Source: Planctomycetota bacterium (GTDB lineage Bacteria > Planctomycetota > Phycisphaerae > Tepidisphaerales > Tepidisphaeraceae). From it: 64,000 nt of DNA. Below are positions 55,355-63,849 of the stretch, in pieces (positions within the stretch are counted from its first letter, which is position 1; every line of letters begins with the position of its first letter). The notes under the pieces are model-generated. The model searched no databases and had not been told where the DNA came from. It saw nothing but the letters and a program-made list of their open reading frames with translations. Location of the stretch: assembly GCA_026693085.1 (NCBI GenBank), contig JAPLNB010000381.1:1-64000 (forward strand), given 5' to 3'. A program made the translations under genes and the position numbers.

Positions 55355-57343
55355 TTAGATCCAGAACTTGAGTTTCATCCAGTCGACGAGGCGGTGGGTC
55401 CACCACCAGATGAGGCGGCGAGGCTCGATGTTGACACGGGCTTCGCCGGTGAGCTCTGGGCCCATGTTGTCATCGGGGTTTTGGATGGCGGCGAAGACGC
55501 TGAAGACGTTCTCGGCCTCTTTGGGGCTTCCTTGGGGGACGATGCGGGTGATGTCGAACTTGAAGCCCTTGTTGGGATCGGTGGTGGTGGCGAGTTCGCC
55601 GTCGAAATCGCGTTTGATCTGGCCGGAGCGGGCGAGGTCGAGGATGCGTTTGACTTCCTGGACGTCGCGGTCGGGGATCTGGAGTTCGGCTTCGACGGCG
55701 ATGCGTTTTGGGTTCTTGGGGTCGGTGATGGCGATTTCAAAGAGGGGGTCGCCTTGCTTGACGGGAGCGCCTTGGCGTTCGTAGAGGTCGCCTTTGAGGA
55801 TCATGCAATCGAAGAGGGCTTTGATGTCGCCCTGAGAGATCTGGTATTCGAGGAGTTGGACTTGGGCCTCGGCTTTTTCTCTCCTGGCCATGGCGATGTT
55901 GAGTTCGCCGCCCTTGTTGTCCTCGGAGCGGACCTTGATGATCTCGGCATCCTGGGTATTGACTTCGGCTTTGGCTTCGAAAAGCCTAATTTTGAGCTCG
56001 AAGGTATCCATGCGGGCCATGACTTGGCCTTGCTTGACGGGAATGCCGGGCTTGAAGAAGACTTCCTTGAGCTTGCCTTCGTAGGGGGCACAGACGGCGC
56101 GTTTTTCCAGGGCGACGAGGCGGAAGGGAGCGCGGACGCGGTAGGTGGGTTTGAAGAAGGTGACGAAGCAGATGAGTGCGATGGAGAAGAGGATAATGAG
56201 CTTGACGCCCATGTGTTTTGGGCCGAGGGCATGCTTGGAGATATCGCGGATGGAGTGGCCGATTTTGACCCAGATGACGCGGTCGTTTTCGTAGCGGTCG
56301 TAGAGCTGAGGAGCGAGGAGTTCGATGGCGACGGCGACGGCGCCTTCAACCTGTTCGCTGATTTTCTGTCGTGGGGGGAACTCGAGGGTGATGACGCCGA
56401 CGGTTTCGTCGCGGCGGCGGAGAGGAGCGGAGAGGACGGCGCCGCCACCGTAGTTACGGGAGAGTTGTGCGGCGGAGCGAGTGACGTTTTGGGAGGATTG
56501 TCCTTCGGGGTCGTATTGGACGGGCTCTTCCTGGTCGTAGCACTCTTCCATGGTTTTCTGGAGTTCGACGATGAGTTCCTGTTTTTTGTCGAACTTTTCG
56601 GTATGGGAGAGGGCTTTGACCTTGACGAGTCGGCCCTTGTACCATCCGAGTGCGACGCGGGAGGCGCCGGTTCGTGTGGCGAGTTCGTTGCAGAGTCCCA
56701 TGGCAGCGGCCTCGAAGCCTTCGGCGTTGGAGACGGCGCCTGTGAACTGGAGGACGTTTTGATGGCGTTCGGCCATGACGCGGGCCTGGTCGGCGCCGCG
56801 ACGGAGGCCGAAAAGCTCGAAATAACCGGCGACGAGCTGCATGGAGGAGAGGCGTTGCTTGGCGCGGTCCATGTCTCGGCAGCGGGTGATGACGGCGGAG
56901 ACGGCGATGGTTTGGCCTTCGGCGGCGAGGATGGTGACGAGGCAGTATTGGGAGTCGCCGCCGTCGGGTGATCCGATTTCGATAGCGCCATCCTTGGCCT
57001 GCTGGACGCAGGGCTGGGCGAGGTTTTGGAAGGCGCGGATGGCAGCGGCGCGGACATCCTGGGTGCTCTCATCGGGTCGGATATGGGCAATGAGGCGAAG
57101 GCCCATCTGGTCGCCTTGGCGTTCGAGGAGGAAGGCAGCGGCCTCGGTGCCTGCGACATGTACGGCCTGTGTGGTCAGCAGGTCGTTGAGAAAAGACTGC
57201 AGATCCTTGGCATCGAGCAGCCGTTGCACGATTTTGGAGCGTGCTGGGGCGGCTGGGGTCTGCTGCGGTTGCTGGTCCTGCTGTCCCGTTGATGGCTCGA
57301 CGATTTTGGAACTCACGTTACTATCCACCGGTAAGAAGGCCAA
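55355..57343 (-). CDS. GAF-GAF-transmembrane-HlyD fusion protein
   Basis: Up to 662 residues from TTG 57343; GTG 57316 is equally possible and neither has a ribosome site. Residues about 35-190 and 200-340 read as two GAF-like sensor domains (GLRLIAHIRPDE, CLVTILAAEGQTIAV; RTGASRVALGWYKGRL, GAVLSAPLRRRDETVGVITLEF). One helix follows (LIILFSIALICFVTFF), then an HlyD/lipoyl adaptor domain (VCAPYEGKLKEVFFKPGIPVKQGQVMA, KGDLYERQGAPVKQGDPLFEI) and a coiled coil. It therefore joins a cytosolic ligand or redox sensor to a periplasmic adaptor. HlyD proteins bridge inner-membrane transporters to outer-membrane channels. A fusion to GAF is rare; it may gate export. It lies between the HlyD gene and the M50 fusion. 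Confidence 0.82.
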   Translation of the reverse strand: MAFLPVDSNVSSKIVEPSTGQQDQQPQQTPAAPARSKIVQRLLDAKDLQSFLNDLLTTQAVHVAGTEAAAFLLERQGDQMGLRLIAHIRPDESTQDVRAAAIRAFQNLAQPCVQQAKDGAIEIGSPDGGDSQYCLVTILAAEGQTIAVSAVITRCRDMDRAKQRLSSMQLVAGYFELFGLRRGADQARVMAERHQNVLQFTGAVSNAEGFEAAAMGLCNELATRTGASRVALGWYKGRLVKVKALSHTEKFDKKQELIVELQKTMEECYDQEEPVQYDPEGQSSQNVTRSAAQLSRNYGGGAVLSAPLRRRDETVGVITLEFPPRQKISEQVEGAVAVAIELLAPQLYDRYENDRVIWVKIGHSIRDISKHALGPKHMGVKLIILFSIALICFVTFFKPTYRVRAPFRLVALEKRAVCAPYEGKLKEVFFKPGIPVKQGQVMARMDTFELKIRLFEAKAEVNTQDAEIIKVRSEDNKGGELNIAMARREKAEAQVQLLEYQISQGDIKALFDCMILKGDLYERQGAPVKQGDPLFEIAITDPKNPKRIAVEAELQIPDRDVQEVKRILDLARSGQIKRDFDGELATTTDPNKGFKFDITRIVPQGSPKEAENVFSVFAAIQNPDDNMGPELTGEARVNIEPRRLIWWWTHRLVDWMKLKFWI

Positions 57344-57487
57344 AGCGAAGTCGGAAAAGCGGCAGCGTGATTCGGCAGATGCCGATATCCGCGATTCCTG
57401 GGCTTCACGTCAGGCCGAGATTAGCTGAAACATCCGGGAGCCCGGGGGCGTGGCACTGATCGACGCACGCGGGCATCCAGCCACGGC

Positions 57488-58375
57488 TCATTGCGCTTTC
57501 GTTTCAACCTGGGCAATCTTGCTCGGCAGGACCACGCGGACCTGCAACCCGGAGGGCTTGGCCTCGGGGTTGAGCATTTCAAGGCGAACCACTTGTCTAT
57601 CGCTGTCGGCTTTAACAACAGGCGAGATAAAGATGATCTTGGCTTTACGGAGTTTGGGGTCGTCGGTGTAGTAGACGTCGAGTTCCTGGTCTATTTTGAG
57701 GGTGAGCGAGACGGCGGATTTGGGTGTGAATTGGATCCAGAGGGGGTGGTTGTTGACGATGGTGATGGCGGGTTTCTGGAAGTCGATGACTTCGCCGGCC
57801 TTGGCGTCGATGCGTTCGACGATGCCATCGAATTTGGCGCGGAGTTCCATGGCTTGGAGGACCGCCAGAGCCCGCTTGTACTGGTCTTCGTTCTTTTTCT
57901 TTTCGTTCTGTGCCTTCGTGATTTCGAGGGCGGTCAACTCGACATCGAGCTTGGATTTTTCCCATTCGACGACGGAGGCAACCTGGCCGTTCTTGAAGAG
58001 ATCATCCAAGCGGGCGAACTCGTTCCTGGCTTGCTTGTGCTTGGTTTCGGCGGCATTGATATCAACGTCGCTATGAGCGACGAGGTCCTTGTACATGTCG
58101 GCCTCGGTCTGTTCGACGCGGACGTCGAGGCGCATGAGGAGTTGGCCGGCTTTGACTTTATCTCCGCATTTAACCAGGACTTCATCGATGACGCCGCCGA
58201 GCTTGAGGCGTTGCTCGGAGCGATCGGAGGGTTCGGTGTTGGCGACTTTTTCGACATCAGTGGCGGATTGGATAGGGGCAGGGGCGGGGACTTCGGCAGC
58301 GGAAGCGGAAAGGGAAAGGCAGAGGGCGAGCAGACTCGTGGGCAGCGCTGAAGCCAGAAAACGAGTTAGAAGCAT
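57488..58375 (-). CDS. HlyD family periplasmic adaptor
   Basis: A 295-residue exported protein; AAAGG lies six bases before ATG 58375. It has a signal peptide (ALPTSLLALCLSLSASA), a split lipoyl domain (KLGGVIDEVLVKCGDKVKAGQLLM and ELRAKFDGIVERIDAKAGEVID, given as key parts), a long alpha-hairpin coiled coil between them (about 85-175) and a beta-barrel with membrane-proximal strands (LWIQFTPKSAVSLTLKI). This is the RND/ABC adaptor layout. It is the first gene of the HlyD, GAF-HlyD, M50-HlyD, SecA-like series, with gaps of 144, 102 and 60 bp. No RND pump, ABC exporter or TolC gene is in the window. Confidence 0.9.
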   Translation of the reverse strand: MLLTRFLASALPTSLLALCLSLSASAAEVPAPAPIQSATDVEKVANTEPSDRSEQRLKLGGVIDEVLVKCGDKVKAGQLLMRLDVRVEQTEADMYKDLVAHSDVDINAAETKHKQARNEFARLDDLFKNGQVASVVEWEKSKLDVELTALEITKAQNEKKKNEDQYKRALAVLQAMELRAKFDGIVERIDAKAGEVIDFQKPAITIVNNHPLWIQFTPKSAVSLTLKIDQELDVYYTDDPKLRKAKIIFISPVVKADSDRQVVRLEMLNPEAKPSGLQVRVVLPSKIAQVETKAQ

Positions 58376-58711
58376 TAGGAACCTTTCCGGCAACAATTGC
58401 CGATGTCGCGCATACACATGTTATTAAACCGGACCCCGTCGAAACCAAAAGCCGTGATAACCTATCCAAGAGGGATGGGCGGTCAAGGGGTTTTGGGAGT
58501 CCAAATAACCAAGCAATGCCACGGCCTATCTTAAGAACCGAGCGGTACCATAGCACAAAGACGGCACCAAGCCCATACCAGTTACGCTATCGGCGCGTTA
58601 TTGTTTGCCGCTTAACCGGATTGGGGAGCCGGCGGGATTGGGGGTAGCGTGGCAAGTGGCGGCGGGCGGGAGTCCGATAACTTTGGTGGAAAGGAGGAGA
58701 TATAAGGCGGC
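58376..58711. other. Intergenic region upstream of the HlyD gene
   Basis: A 336-bp gap between two minus-strand genes; it must hold the promoter of the export series. A small inverted repeat (CCGGCAA/TTGCCG at 58387-58402) lies just before the ribosome site of the HlyD gene. No RNA gene or other open frame of note was seen. Confidence 0.4.
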
Positions 58712-59092
58712 TCAGGAATAGCCGAGGGCGTCGAGGTCGTCTTCGTCCATGCCGAAATGGTGGCCGATTTCATGTAGGACGGTGGTTCGGACTTCTCGGA
58801 CGAGATCGTCCTGGGTGTCACTGACGAGTTCGATGTCTTCCTGGAAGATGAGGATGACATCAGGCAGGCGGGCGGTCTCGGTAACGGAGCGGTCGGTGAG
58901 GGGGTGGCCGAGGTAGAGTCCGAGGAGCAGTTCGTCGTCATCGAGGCCGGAATCGCGGAGTTGTTTGCGTGTGGGACGGAAGCGGATTTCGACGGCGATC
59001 TCTTCGAGGTGAGTGGCGAAGGGCTGGGGGACGTCGGCAAGGGCTTGCTCGACGAGTTCGGCGAATTTGCGTTTACTGACGTGGTAAGCCAC
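58712..59092 (-). CDS. Zincin-like metallopeptidase (MMP-like/PF06262 type)
   Basis: A 126-residue cytosolic protein from GTG 59092 with AAAGGA about ten bases upstream. The family is small conserved proteins with a minimal zincin fold: FRPTRKQLRD, LLGLYLGHPL, PDVILIFQEDIE and the zinc site TTVLHEIGHHFGMDEDDL (HExxH with a following Asp). Function is unproven. It is divergent from sppA with 75 bp between the starts. Confidence 0.88.
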   Translation of the reverse strand: MAYHVSKRKFAELVEQALADVPQPFATHLEEIAVEIRFRPTRKQLRDSGLDDDELLLGLYLGHPLTDRSVTETARLPDVILIFQEDIELVSDTQDDLVREVRTTVLHEIGHHFGMDEDDLDALGYS

Positions 59093-59167
59093 GGTACATA
59101 TCCTTTATTGTGCGATGGAATGATAGCGGGGGAGGGAGAAGAAGACAGGCGGGGGTGAGAGGTGATC

Positions 59168-60178
59168 ATGAGAAGTCGAAGCAGCATCGGCGGCGTTATG
59201 GGGTTTCTCAGGGTGATGGGGTGCATGGTGACGGTGGTTGTGTTGGCGGGGTGCGGGGTGCCGAGTTTTTTGGTGACTCCGGTTTCGTCGTCAACGAAAT
59301 TGAGGGAGGAGGTGGTGGAGGAGGGGAAGGGGTTGTGGCCGGAGAAGGTGGTGATCATCGAGGTGGAGGGGTTGATTATCAATGCGAGGTCTGGGGGGTT
59401 TCTGCAGACGAAGGAGAATGCGGTGAGCCTGTTCGTGCAGCAGATGGAGAAGGCGGCGAAGGATCCGAAGGTGAAGGCGGTGGTGTTGCGGGTGAATTCG
59501 CCGGGGGGGACGGTGGCGGCGACGGATGTGATGTATGAGACGGTGTTGAAATTCAGGGAGAAGACGAAGAAGCCGGTGGTGGCGTCGGCGCAGGAGGTGG
59601 CGGCGAGCGGGGGATATTATGTGTCGTGCGCGGCGGACAAGATTGTGGTGCAGCCGACGAGCGTGGTGGGGAGCATTGGGGTGATTTTCCAGACCTTCGA
59701 CATCAGCGGGACGCTGGGGAAGATCGGGGCGAGGACGGAGGCGATCAAGAGCGGGCCGATGAAGGATATGGGCTCGCCGTTCAAGCCGTTGACGGGGCCG
59801 GAACGGGCGGTGATGCAGGGGATGGTGGACGAGTTTTATGGGCGGTTCAAGGGGGTTGTGAAGGCAAGGCGGGGGTTGGAGGATGGGCGAGTGGAGTCGG
59901 TGAGCGACGGGCGGGTATTCAGCGGGGAGCAGGCGGTGAGATTGGGGCTGGCGGATCAGGCGGGGATGCTGACGGATGCGATCGAGATGGCGAAGGAGAT
60001 GGGGAAGGCCAGTGATGCGGAGGTGGTGTTGTATAAGAGGCCATACGGGTATGGGGGTTCGATTTATGCGAAGGATTCGGGTGGGGTGCCGACGGCGAAT
60101 GTGATCCAGCTTAATTTGGAGCCATCGCGGGCATTTTTGCCGACGGGGTTTTATTATTTGTGGGAGCCGGGACAGTGA
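59168..60178 (+). CDS. sppA: Signal peptide peptidase SppA (S49 family), lipoprotein type
   Basis: A 336-residue protein; GAGAGG lies five bases before ATG 59168 (a GTG at 59162 overlaps that site). The signal ends VVVLAGC, a lipobox, so it is lipid-anchored rather than bitopic. The S49 core has LRVNSPGGTVAATD, EVAASGGYYVSCAAD with the nucleophile Ser, TSVVGSIGVIF and AIKSGPMKDMGSP with the general-base Lys. It degrades cleaved signal peptides and perhaps membrane proteins. Length is that of the short, single-domain bacterial SppA. The zinc-ribbon/VWA-like gene follows after a heptad repeat. Confidence 0.9.
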   Translation: MRSRSSIGGVMGFLRVMGCMVTVVVLAGCGVPSFLVTPVSSSTKLREEVVEEGKGLWPEKVVIIEVEGLIINARSGGFLQTKENAVSLFVQQMEKAAKDPKVKAVVLRVNSPGGTVAATDVMYETVLKFREKTKKPVVASAQEVAASGGYYVSCAADKIVVQPTSVVGSIGVIFQTFDISGTLGKIGARTEAIKSGPMKDMGSPFKPLTGPERAVMQGMVDEFYGRFKGVVKARRGLEDGRVESVSDGRVFSGEQAVRLGLADQAGMLTDAIEMAKEMGKASDAEVVLYKRPYGYGGSIYAKDSGGVPTANVIQLNLEPSRAFLPTGFYYLWEPGQ

Positions 60179-60182
60179 TTGC

Positions 60183-60215
60183 CGATTTTTGATTTTTGAT
60201 TTTCGAATGGAGGAG
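60183..60215. repeat. Heptanucleotide tandem repeat (GATTTTT type)
   Basis: Units GATTTTT, GATTTTT, GATTTTC, GAATGGA follow the sppA stop; a possible reverse remnant (ACAAAAA, TCAAAAA) follows at 60247-60260 in front of the next start. Confidence 0.75.
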
Positions 60216-60263
60216 GGGTGAGGGGCTTGCAAAATGGGGAGGGAGAACAAAAATCAAAAAGCC

Positions 60264-61280
60264 ATGATTCGCATCAGTTGCACAGATTGTGACGCGGTGT
60301 TGGAGATTGACGACGCGTTTGCGGGTGGGGTGTGCCGGTGCAAGCATTGCGGGACGATTCAGACGGTGCCGAAGGAGCTGAAGCGGGCGGCGACGCCAAT
60401 GGCGGCGGGGGTGAAGGGGGTGAAGGCGGCGGAAGAGAAGCCGAAGGCGCTGGTTCATCAGGCGACGGGGGCTGGAGCGCTGGATGAGTTGGCGCATGTG
60501 GTGGCCAGCAGCGGGCTGGCGGGGGCGCATCATGTGCAACGGGAAGCGCATCGGGCGGAGGCGAGGGGGAATAACAGGAAGAGGATGGTGCTGATGGGGG
60601 TTGGGGCGGTGGTTTTGGTGCTGCTGGGGGCGGCGGTGACGTATTGGGTCATGCGAAGCGGGCGGGCGACTGGTGGTGGGCAGCAGAATGGGGCGGCGGA
60701 GGTGGTGGGGAAGGTGGCGGAGCCGAAGAAGGTCGGGTCGGGGGTGGCGGCGGTGAAGGGGCCGAGCTTTATGGGGGTGGCGCTGAAGGGGCCGAGCGTG
60801 GTGTATGTGCTGGATCGGGGGCAGGGGACGGTGGAGACGTTTGATTCGATGAAGGCGGCAGTGATCAATTCGGCGGCGTCGCTGGGGGTGGAGCGGAAGT
60901 TTGCTGTGATATTTTGGGAGACGGATACGATCATCGCGTGGCCGGGGGAGGGGCTGAGGGCGGCAACGGAGCAGAATGTGAATGAGTGCAGGGGGGCGGT
61001 GACGGATGTGTATTGTCTTGGGCAGAGCAAGGTGGGGCCGGCGCTGGAGAAGGCGATTGCGCAGAACCCGGCGGAGATCGTGCTGGCGACGGGGAAGGGG
61101 GGATTGGATGAGCAGTTTGTGAATGCGGTGATGGCGGCGAGGAAAAGCGGCAGTGTGAAGATCCACACGTTTTGTCTGGGGAATGGGGGGTCGGTGGAGG
61201 CGATGAAGGCGGTGGCGACGAAGACGGGGGGTGAGTTTCGGGCGATTGGGACGGGGGAGTTGAGGGAGTTTGTGGAATAA
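60264..61280 (+). CDS. Zinc-ribbon, transmembrane, VWA-like protein
   Basis: A 338-residue protein. ATG 60264 gives the natural MIRISCTDCD start; ATG 60234, which has a better ribosome site (AGGGG, eight bases), would add ten residues rich in Lys/Asn. Four Cys (CTDC ... CRCKHC) form a zinc ribbon at about residues 6-32. A linker and one helix (LMGVGAVVLVLLGAAVTYWVM) follow, then a von Willebrand A-like domain (GPSVVYVLDRGQGT, KFAVIFWETDTIIAW, EIVLATGKGGLDEQF, VKIHTFCLG). The MIDAS DxSxS is degenerate (DRGQGT), so metal binding is doubtful. Planctomycetes have many such proteins. The role is unknown. Confidence 0.75.
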   Translation: MIRISCTDCDAVLEIDDAFAGGVCRCKHCGTIQTVPKELKRAATPMAAGVKGVKAAEEKPKALVHQATGAGALDELAHVVASSGLAGAHHVQREAHRAEARGNNRKRMVLMGVGAVVLVLLGAAVTYWVMRSGRATGGGQQNGAAEVVGKVAEPKKVGSGVAAVKGPSFMGVALKGPSVVYVLDRGQGTVETFDSMKAAVINSAASLGVERKFAVIFWETDTIIAWPGEGLRAATEQNVNECRGAVTDVYCLGQSKVGPALEKAIAQNPAEIVLATGKGGLDEQFVNAVMAARKSGSVKIHTFCLGNGGSVEAMKAVATKTGGEFRAIGTGELREFVE

Positions 61281-61364
61281 GGGGATGGGGTACTGGTTCA
61301 TTTTGAAATTCACGCCCCGCGCTTTCCCGTTGACTTCCCGCCGCCCATGTGCCACAGTTAGACC

Positions 61365-61601
61365 ATGCCTACACGAGCAAGCACGCGCCGGGACTTCACA
61401 CAGACTGCTAAAGCCGTTGTCGATGCCGCCACGGGGAACGCGCCGCCACCAGAGCCGGATACCCGCAACCCACATGCGGTGGCGATGAGCAAGCTGGGGG
61501 CGAGCAAGGGAGGAAAGGCAAGGGCGGCAAAGCTCACGGCGAAGCAGCGGAGCGAGATCGCGAAAAGGGCGGCCAAGAAAAGATGGAATCCTAAAGGTTG
61601 A
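61365..61601 (+). CDS. Small basic conserved protein
   Basis: A 78-residue protein from ATG 61365. A short N-terminal motif (RRDFTQTAKAVVDAATG) is followed by MSKLGASKGGKARAAKLTAK and RSEIAKRAAKKRW. This Gly-Gly-Lys-Ala-Arg pattern occurs in many small bacterial proteins of unknown role, often near mobile genes or toxin-antitoxin pairs. The Lys/Arg content suggests nucleic-acid binding. Its 3' end overlaps the convergent PIN-like toxin gene by 11 bp. It marks the left edge of the mobile island. Confidence 0.7.
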   Translation: MPTRASTRRDFTQTAKAVVDAATGNAPPPEPDTRNPHAVAMSKLGASKGGKARAAKLTAKQRSEIAKRAAKKRWNPKG

Positions 61602-61992
61602 GTCTTCGCGTCACCTTCAATGTGCTTGGACTAACCTCGTAGACGGCAGGTCGGAGATTGTGCTTTGCGTCCTCAACGATGGCCGGCCAGACCTTAATTA
61701 TCTTCCACGCGTAAGTGTTCCATCCCGTATGAGTCCATCCGCTACTAAGGCAAAAAAATGTCAGACCAGAACTCCTCAAAGCTGAGAGTTCCACCTTGTT
61801 CGTTAGTATTCTGCCATCCCCAGATATCACGAACGGCTTGGGATCCCATTTCCCAATCTCGGGAATCCAAACTGTATCGGCTGTTCCCTTGTCAAAGTGG
61901 TCAACCAACGCACGAACCTTATGGTCCCTATCGAAAGCCTCAAGCAGTTTAGCTGCCTGATATATGAAGTTTTCGTCAGTAAAAAATGTCAC
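61591..61992 (-). CDS. PIN-like toxin of a DUF433-linked toxin-antitoxin pair
   Basis: A 133-residue protein from GTG 61992, whose GTGA overlaps the antitoxin stop (4-base overlap, translational coupling). It opens with TFFTDENFIYQAAKLLEAF, where the Asp-Glu pair matches the first acidic residues of PIN-like nucleases; ALVDHFDKGTADTVWIPEIG and FVISGDGRILTNKVEL supply the later acidic positions and Asp-rich loop. This is the DUF5615/PIN_10-like arrangement, often paired with DUF433. It probably cleaves RNA. Base composition is less GC-rich than the flanks, suggesting transfer. Confidence 0.7.
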   Translation of the reverse strand: MTFFTDENFIYQAAKLLEAFDRDHKVRALVDHFDKGTADTVWIPEIGKWDPKPFVISGDGRILTNKVELSALRSSGLTFFCLSSGWTHTGWNTYAWKIIKVWPAIVEDAKHNLRPAVYEVSPSTLKVTRRLNL

Positions 61993-62657
61993 GCTACCCG
62001 GAGACGAAGCCCATACTTCAACTCGAAATTGACCGCATTTACCACATCGCACTCGGAAATATCAAACAGGTCGGCCACTACCTCGGCGCTTCCGTCGTTC
62101 GCATTAACCTGGTTCGCCAAGACGAATGTGGCGATTCCAGAGGATTCAGTGGACGGCTTTCCATACGCGCGGCATGGATCTATCACAACGCCAGTAGCAA
62201 TATTCCATTTTACTGCGAGCTTTGTGTCACCCGCGTATACAATCCGCTTCAGGTGTTTGGCCATTTGAGAAAACCATCCCTGACGCGAGATCACATCTGT
62301 AAATTCAGTGCTTCGAACCGCTCCTGCGGCCTTGCGGATTATTCGCACTCCGTCGGTGCAAAGTTCAGCATGAGCAAATGGATGCTTTGTGCTAAGTTCG
62401 ACTTGCAGATTCTCACGCGCTTTGCGTATAATCCCCGGACTGACGCCCTCTTGCCTGAAGAACCGTGCAACATAGGCGTCAACAAGATCAAGGAAACTCA
62501 CCGCATAATCATCATCAACAGGATCGTAGTCAGCGCGAAAGATCGGCCCGCGGCCCGCCGAATCCGATCGTTCCTTAAACCATGCGCGTACAGTGGACGC
62601 CGGCAATCGTGCGTACCTTGCGACATCGCTAAGTCGATATGCGCCTTGCCCAAGCAT
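61989..62657 (-). CDS. DUF433 / MerR-like HTH antitoxin
   Basis: A 222-residue protein from ATG 62657 with GGGAG 11 bases upstream. It has an N-terminal winged helix (YRLSDVARYARLPASTVRAWF), a long alpha-helical middle and a DUF433 domain (about 150-215; VKWNIATGVVIDPCRAYGKP, VLANQVNANDG, VADLFDISECDVVNAV). DUF433 proteins act as antitoxins and probably bind their own promoter. It overlaps the toxin gene by four bases and is led by a strong promoter. Confidence 0.8.
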   Translation of the reverse strand: MLGQGAYRLSDVARYARLPASTVRAWFKERSDSAGRGPIFRADYDPVDDDYAVSFLDLVDAYVARFFRQEGVSPGIIRKARENLQVELSTKHPFAHAELCTDGVRIIRKAAGAVRSTEFTDVISRQGWFSQMAKHLKRIVYAGDTKLAVKWNIATGVVIDPCRAYGKPSTESSGIATFVLANQVNANDGSAEVVADLFDISECDVVNAVNFELKYGLRLRVA

Positions 62658-62684
62658 GGTCAGTCTACTCCCAAGAGTTCAAAT

Positions 62685-62713
62685 AGTATGGGCTTTAAAT
62701 AGTCTCGTGTCAA
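62685..62713 (-). promoter_or_regulatory. Promoter of the DUF433/PIN-like pair
   Basis: On the minus strand a perfect TTGACA (62713-62708), a 17-bp spacer and CATACT (62690-62685), 27 bp before the antitoxin start. It is the best -35 box in the window. Confidence 0.7.
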
Positions 62714-62835
62714 GATTGCAAGTGTATATATAAAACGAACTTGCGCTAACTCAAGTCGTGGCGCTGCTTTACGGAGGAACTAAATTCAATGAAAATGTGT
62801 TGGCTATGCCTGCACGAGCAAGTATATTGTTCATT

Positions 62836-63663
62836 ATGAACAAGCTTGATAACCAAACCCGCGTGCAGATCGTCAAGGCCCTGGTGGACGGGGTTGACAT
62901 CAATGCCACAGGGCGAATCGTGGGAGTGGCCAAGAACACGGTTCTCAAGCTCCTGGCTGAGCTTGGCGAAGCCTGCGCTCGGTATCACGATGAGAACGTC
63001 CGCAACGTCAAGGCCAAGCGGATTCAGTGCGATGAGATTTGGAGCTTCTGCCACAGCAAACAGAAGAATGTGCGGCCAGAGCTTCAAGGCACATTTGGCT
63101 TTGGCGACGTATGGACGTGGACCGCAATTGAGGCCGAGAGCAAGCTGATCGTGTCCTATCTGGTTGGGCTTCGCGACGGTGGGTACGCCACTGAGTTTAT
63201 CCGCGACGTTGCCGACAGGCTCGCCAACCGCGTGCAGCTCACCACCGATGGCCACAAGGCATATCTGGAAGCGGTGGAGGACGCATTTGGAGGCGATATC
63301 GACTATGCTCAACTTATTAAGCTGTATGGCGCGGAGCGGCCCGGAGAAGCCCGCTACAGTCCAGCGGTGTGCATCGGGGCGCGTAGCAACGTGGTGGGCA
63401 GGGATCCCGAACAGAAGCACGTTTCAACCAGCTACGTCGAACGGCAGAATTTGACGAAGAGGATGGCCATGCGGAGGTTTACCCGCCTCACCAACGGGTT
63501 CTCCAAGAAAATCCAGAACCACATGCACGCCATCGCCCTGAACTTCATGCACTACAACTTTTGCCGGATTCACATGTCCCTGAGAGTGACCCCCGCCATG
63601 GCCGCCGGCCTGACAACGAAGCTCTGGGAAATTGAGGATTTGCTTGCCCTTTTGGACAAATAG
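62836..63663 (+). CDS. IS1-like family transposase
   Basis: A 275-residue transposase of the IS1-like group common in environmental bacteria. ATG 62836 gives MNKLDNQTRVQIVKALVDG; an earlier in-frame start would add non-conserved residues. Seen: an HTH (INATGRIVGVAKNTVLKLL), VKAKRIQCDEIWSFC with a catalytic Asp, WTWTAIEAESKLIVSYLVG, VQLTTDGHKAYLEAV with the second Asp and STSYVERQNLTKRMAMRRFT with the Glu, so the DDE triad is complete. A TGAACCACTACCG sequence just after the stop could be the right end, but I found no matching left repeat. Confidence 0.9.
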   Translation: MNKLDNQTRVQIVKALVDGVDINATGRIVGVAKNTVLKLLAELGEACARYHDENVRNVKAKRIQCDEIWSFCHSKQKNVRPELQGTFGFGDVWTWTAIEAESKLIVSYLVGLRDGGYATEFIRDVADRLANRVQLTTDGHKAYLEAVEDAFGGDIDYAQLIKLYGAERPGEARYSPAVCIGARSNVVGRDPEQKHVSTSYVERQNLTKRMAMRRFTRLTNGFSKKIQNHMHAIALNFMHYNFCRIHMSLRVTPAMAAGLTTKLWEIEDLLALLDK

Positions 63664-63849
63664 ATCAAACTGAACCACTACCGGGGATGGCGGGCGGAGG
63701 GCAGCCTATTGGATGGCGCGTGGGTCGTTGCTGATCGGGGGGATTATTGTAGACTTTGCAGACGACTGGCCGATGAAGGAGCATGTTGAGCCGGCGGTAT
63801 TATAGGACGATACCGCGGATGCCAGTTCCTCCCAGCGAAAAGCAAAGCC

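Noticed and set aside
52985-56971. Two long + strand frames opposite the M50 fusion and GAF-HlyD genes
   Set aside because: Asp/Gly/Glu-rich shadows; the minus strand holds the motifs (HELGH, lipoyl domains).
62690-63680. Terminal inverted repeats of the IS1-like element
   Set aside because: A possible right end (TGAACCACTACCG) is visible after the stop, but no matching left copy was found, so borders are not annotated.
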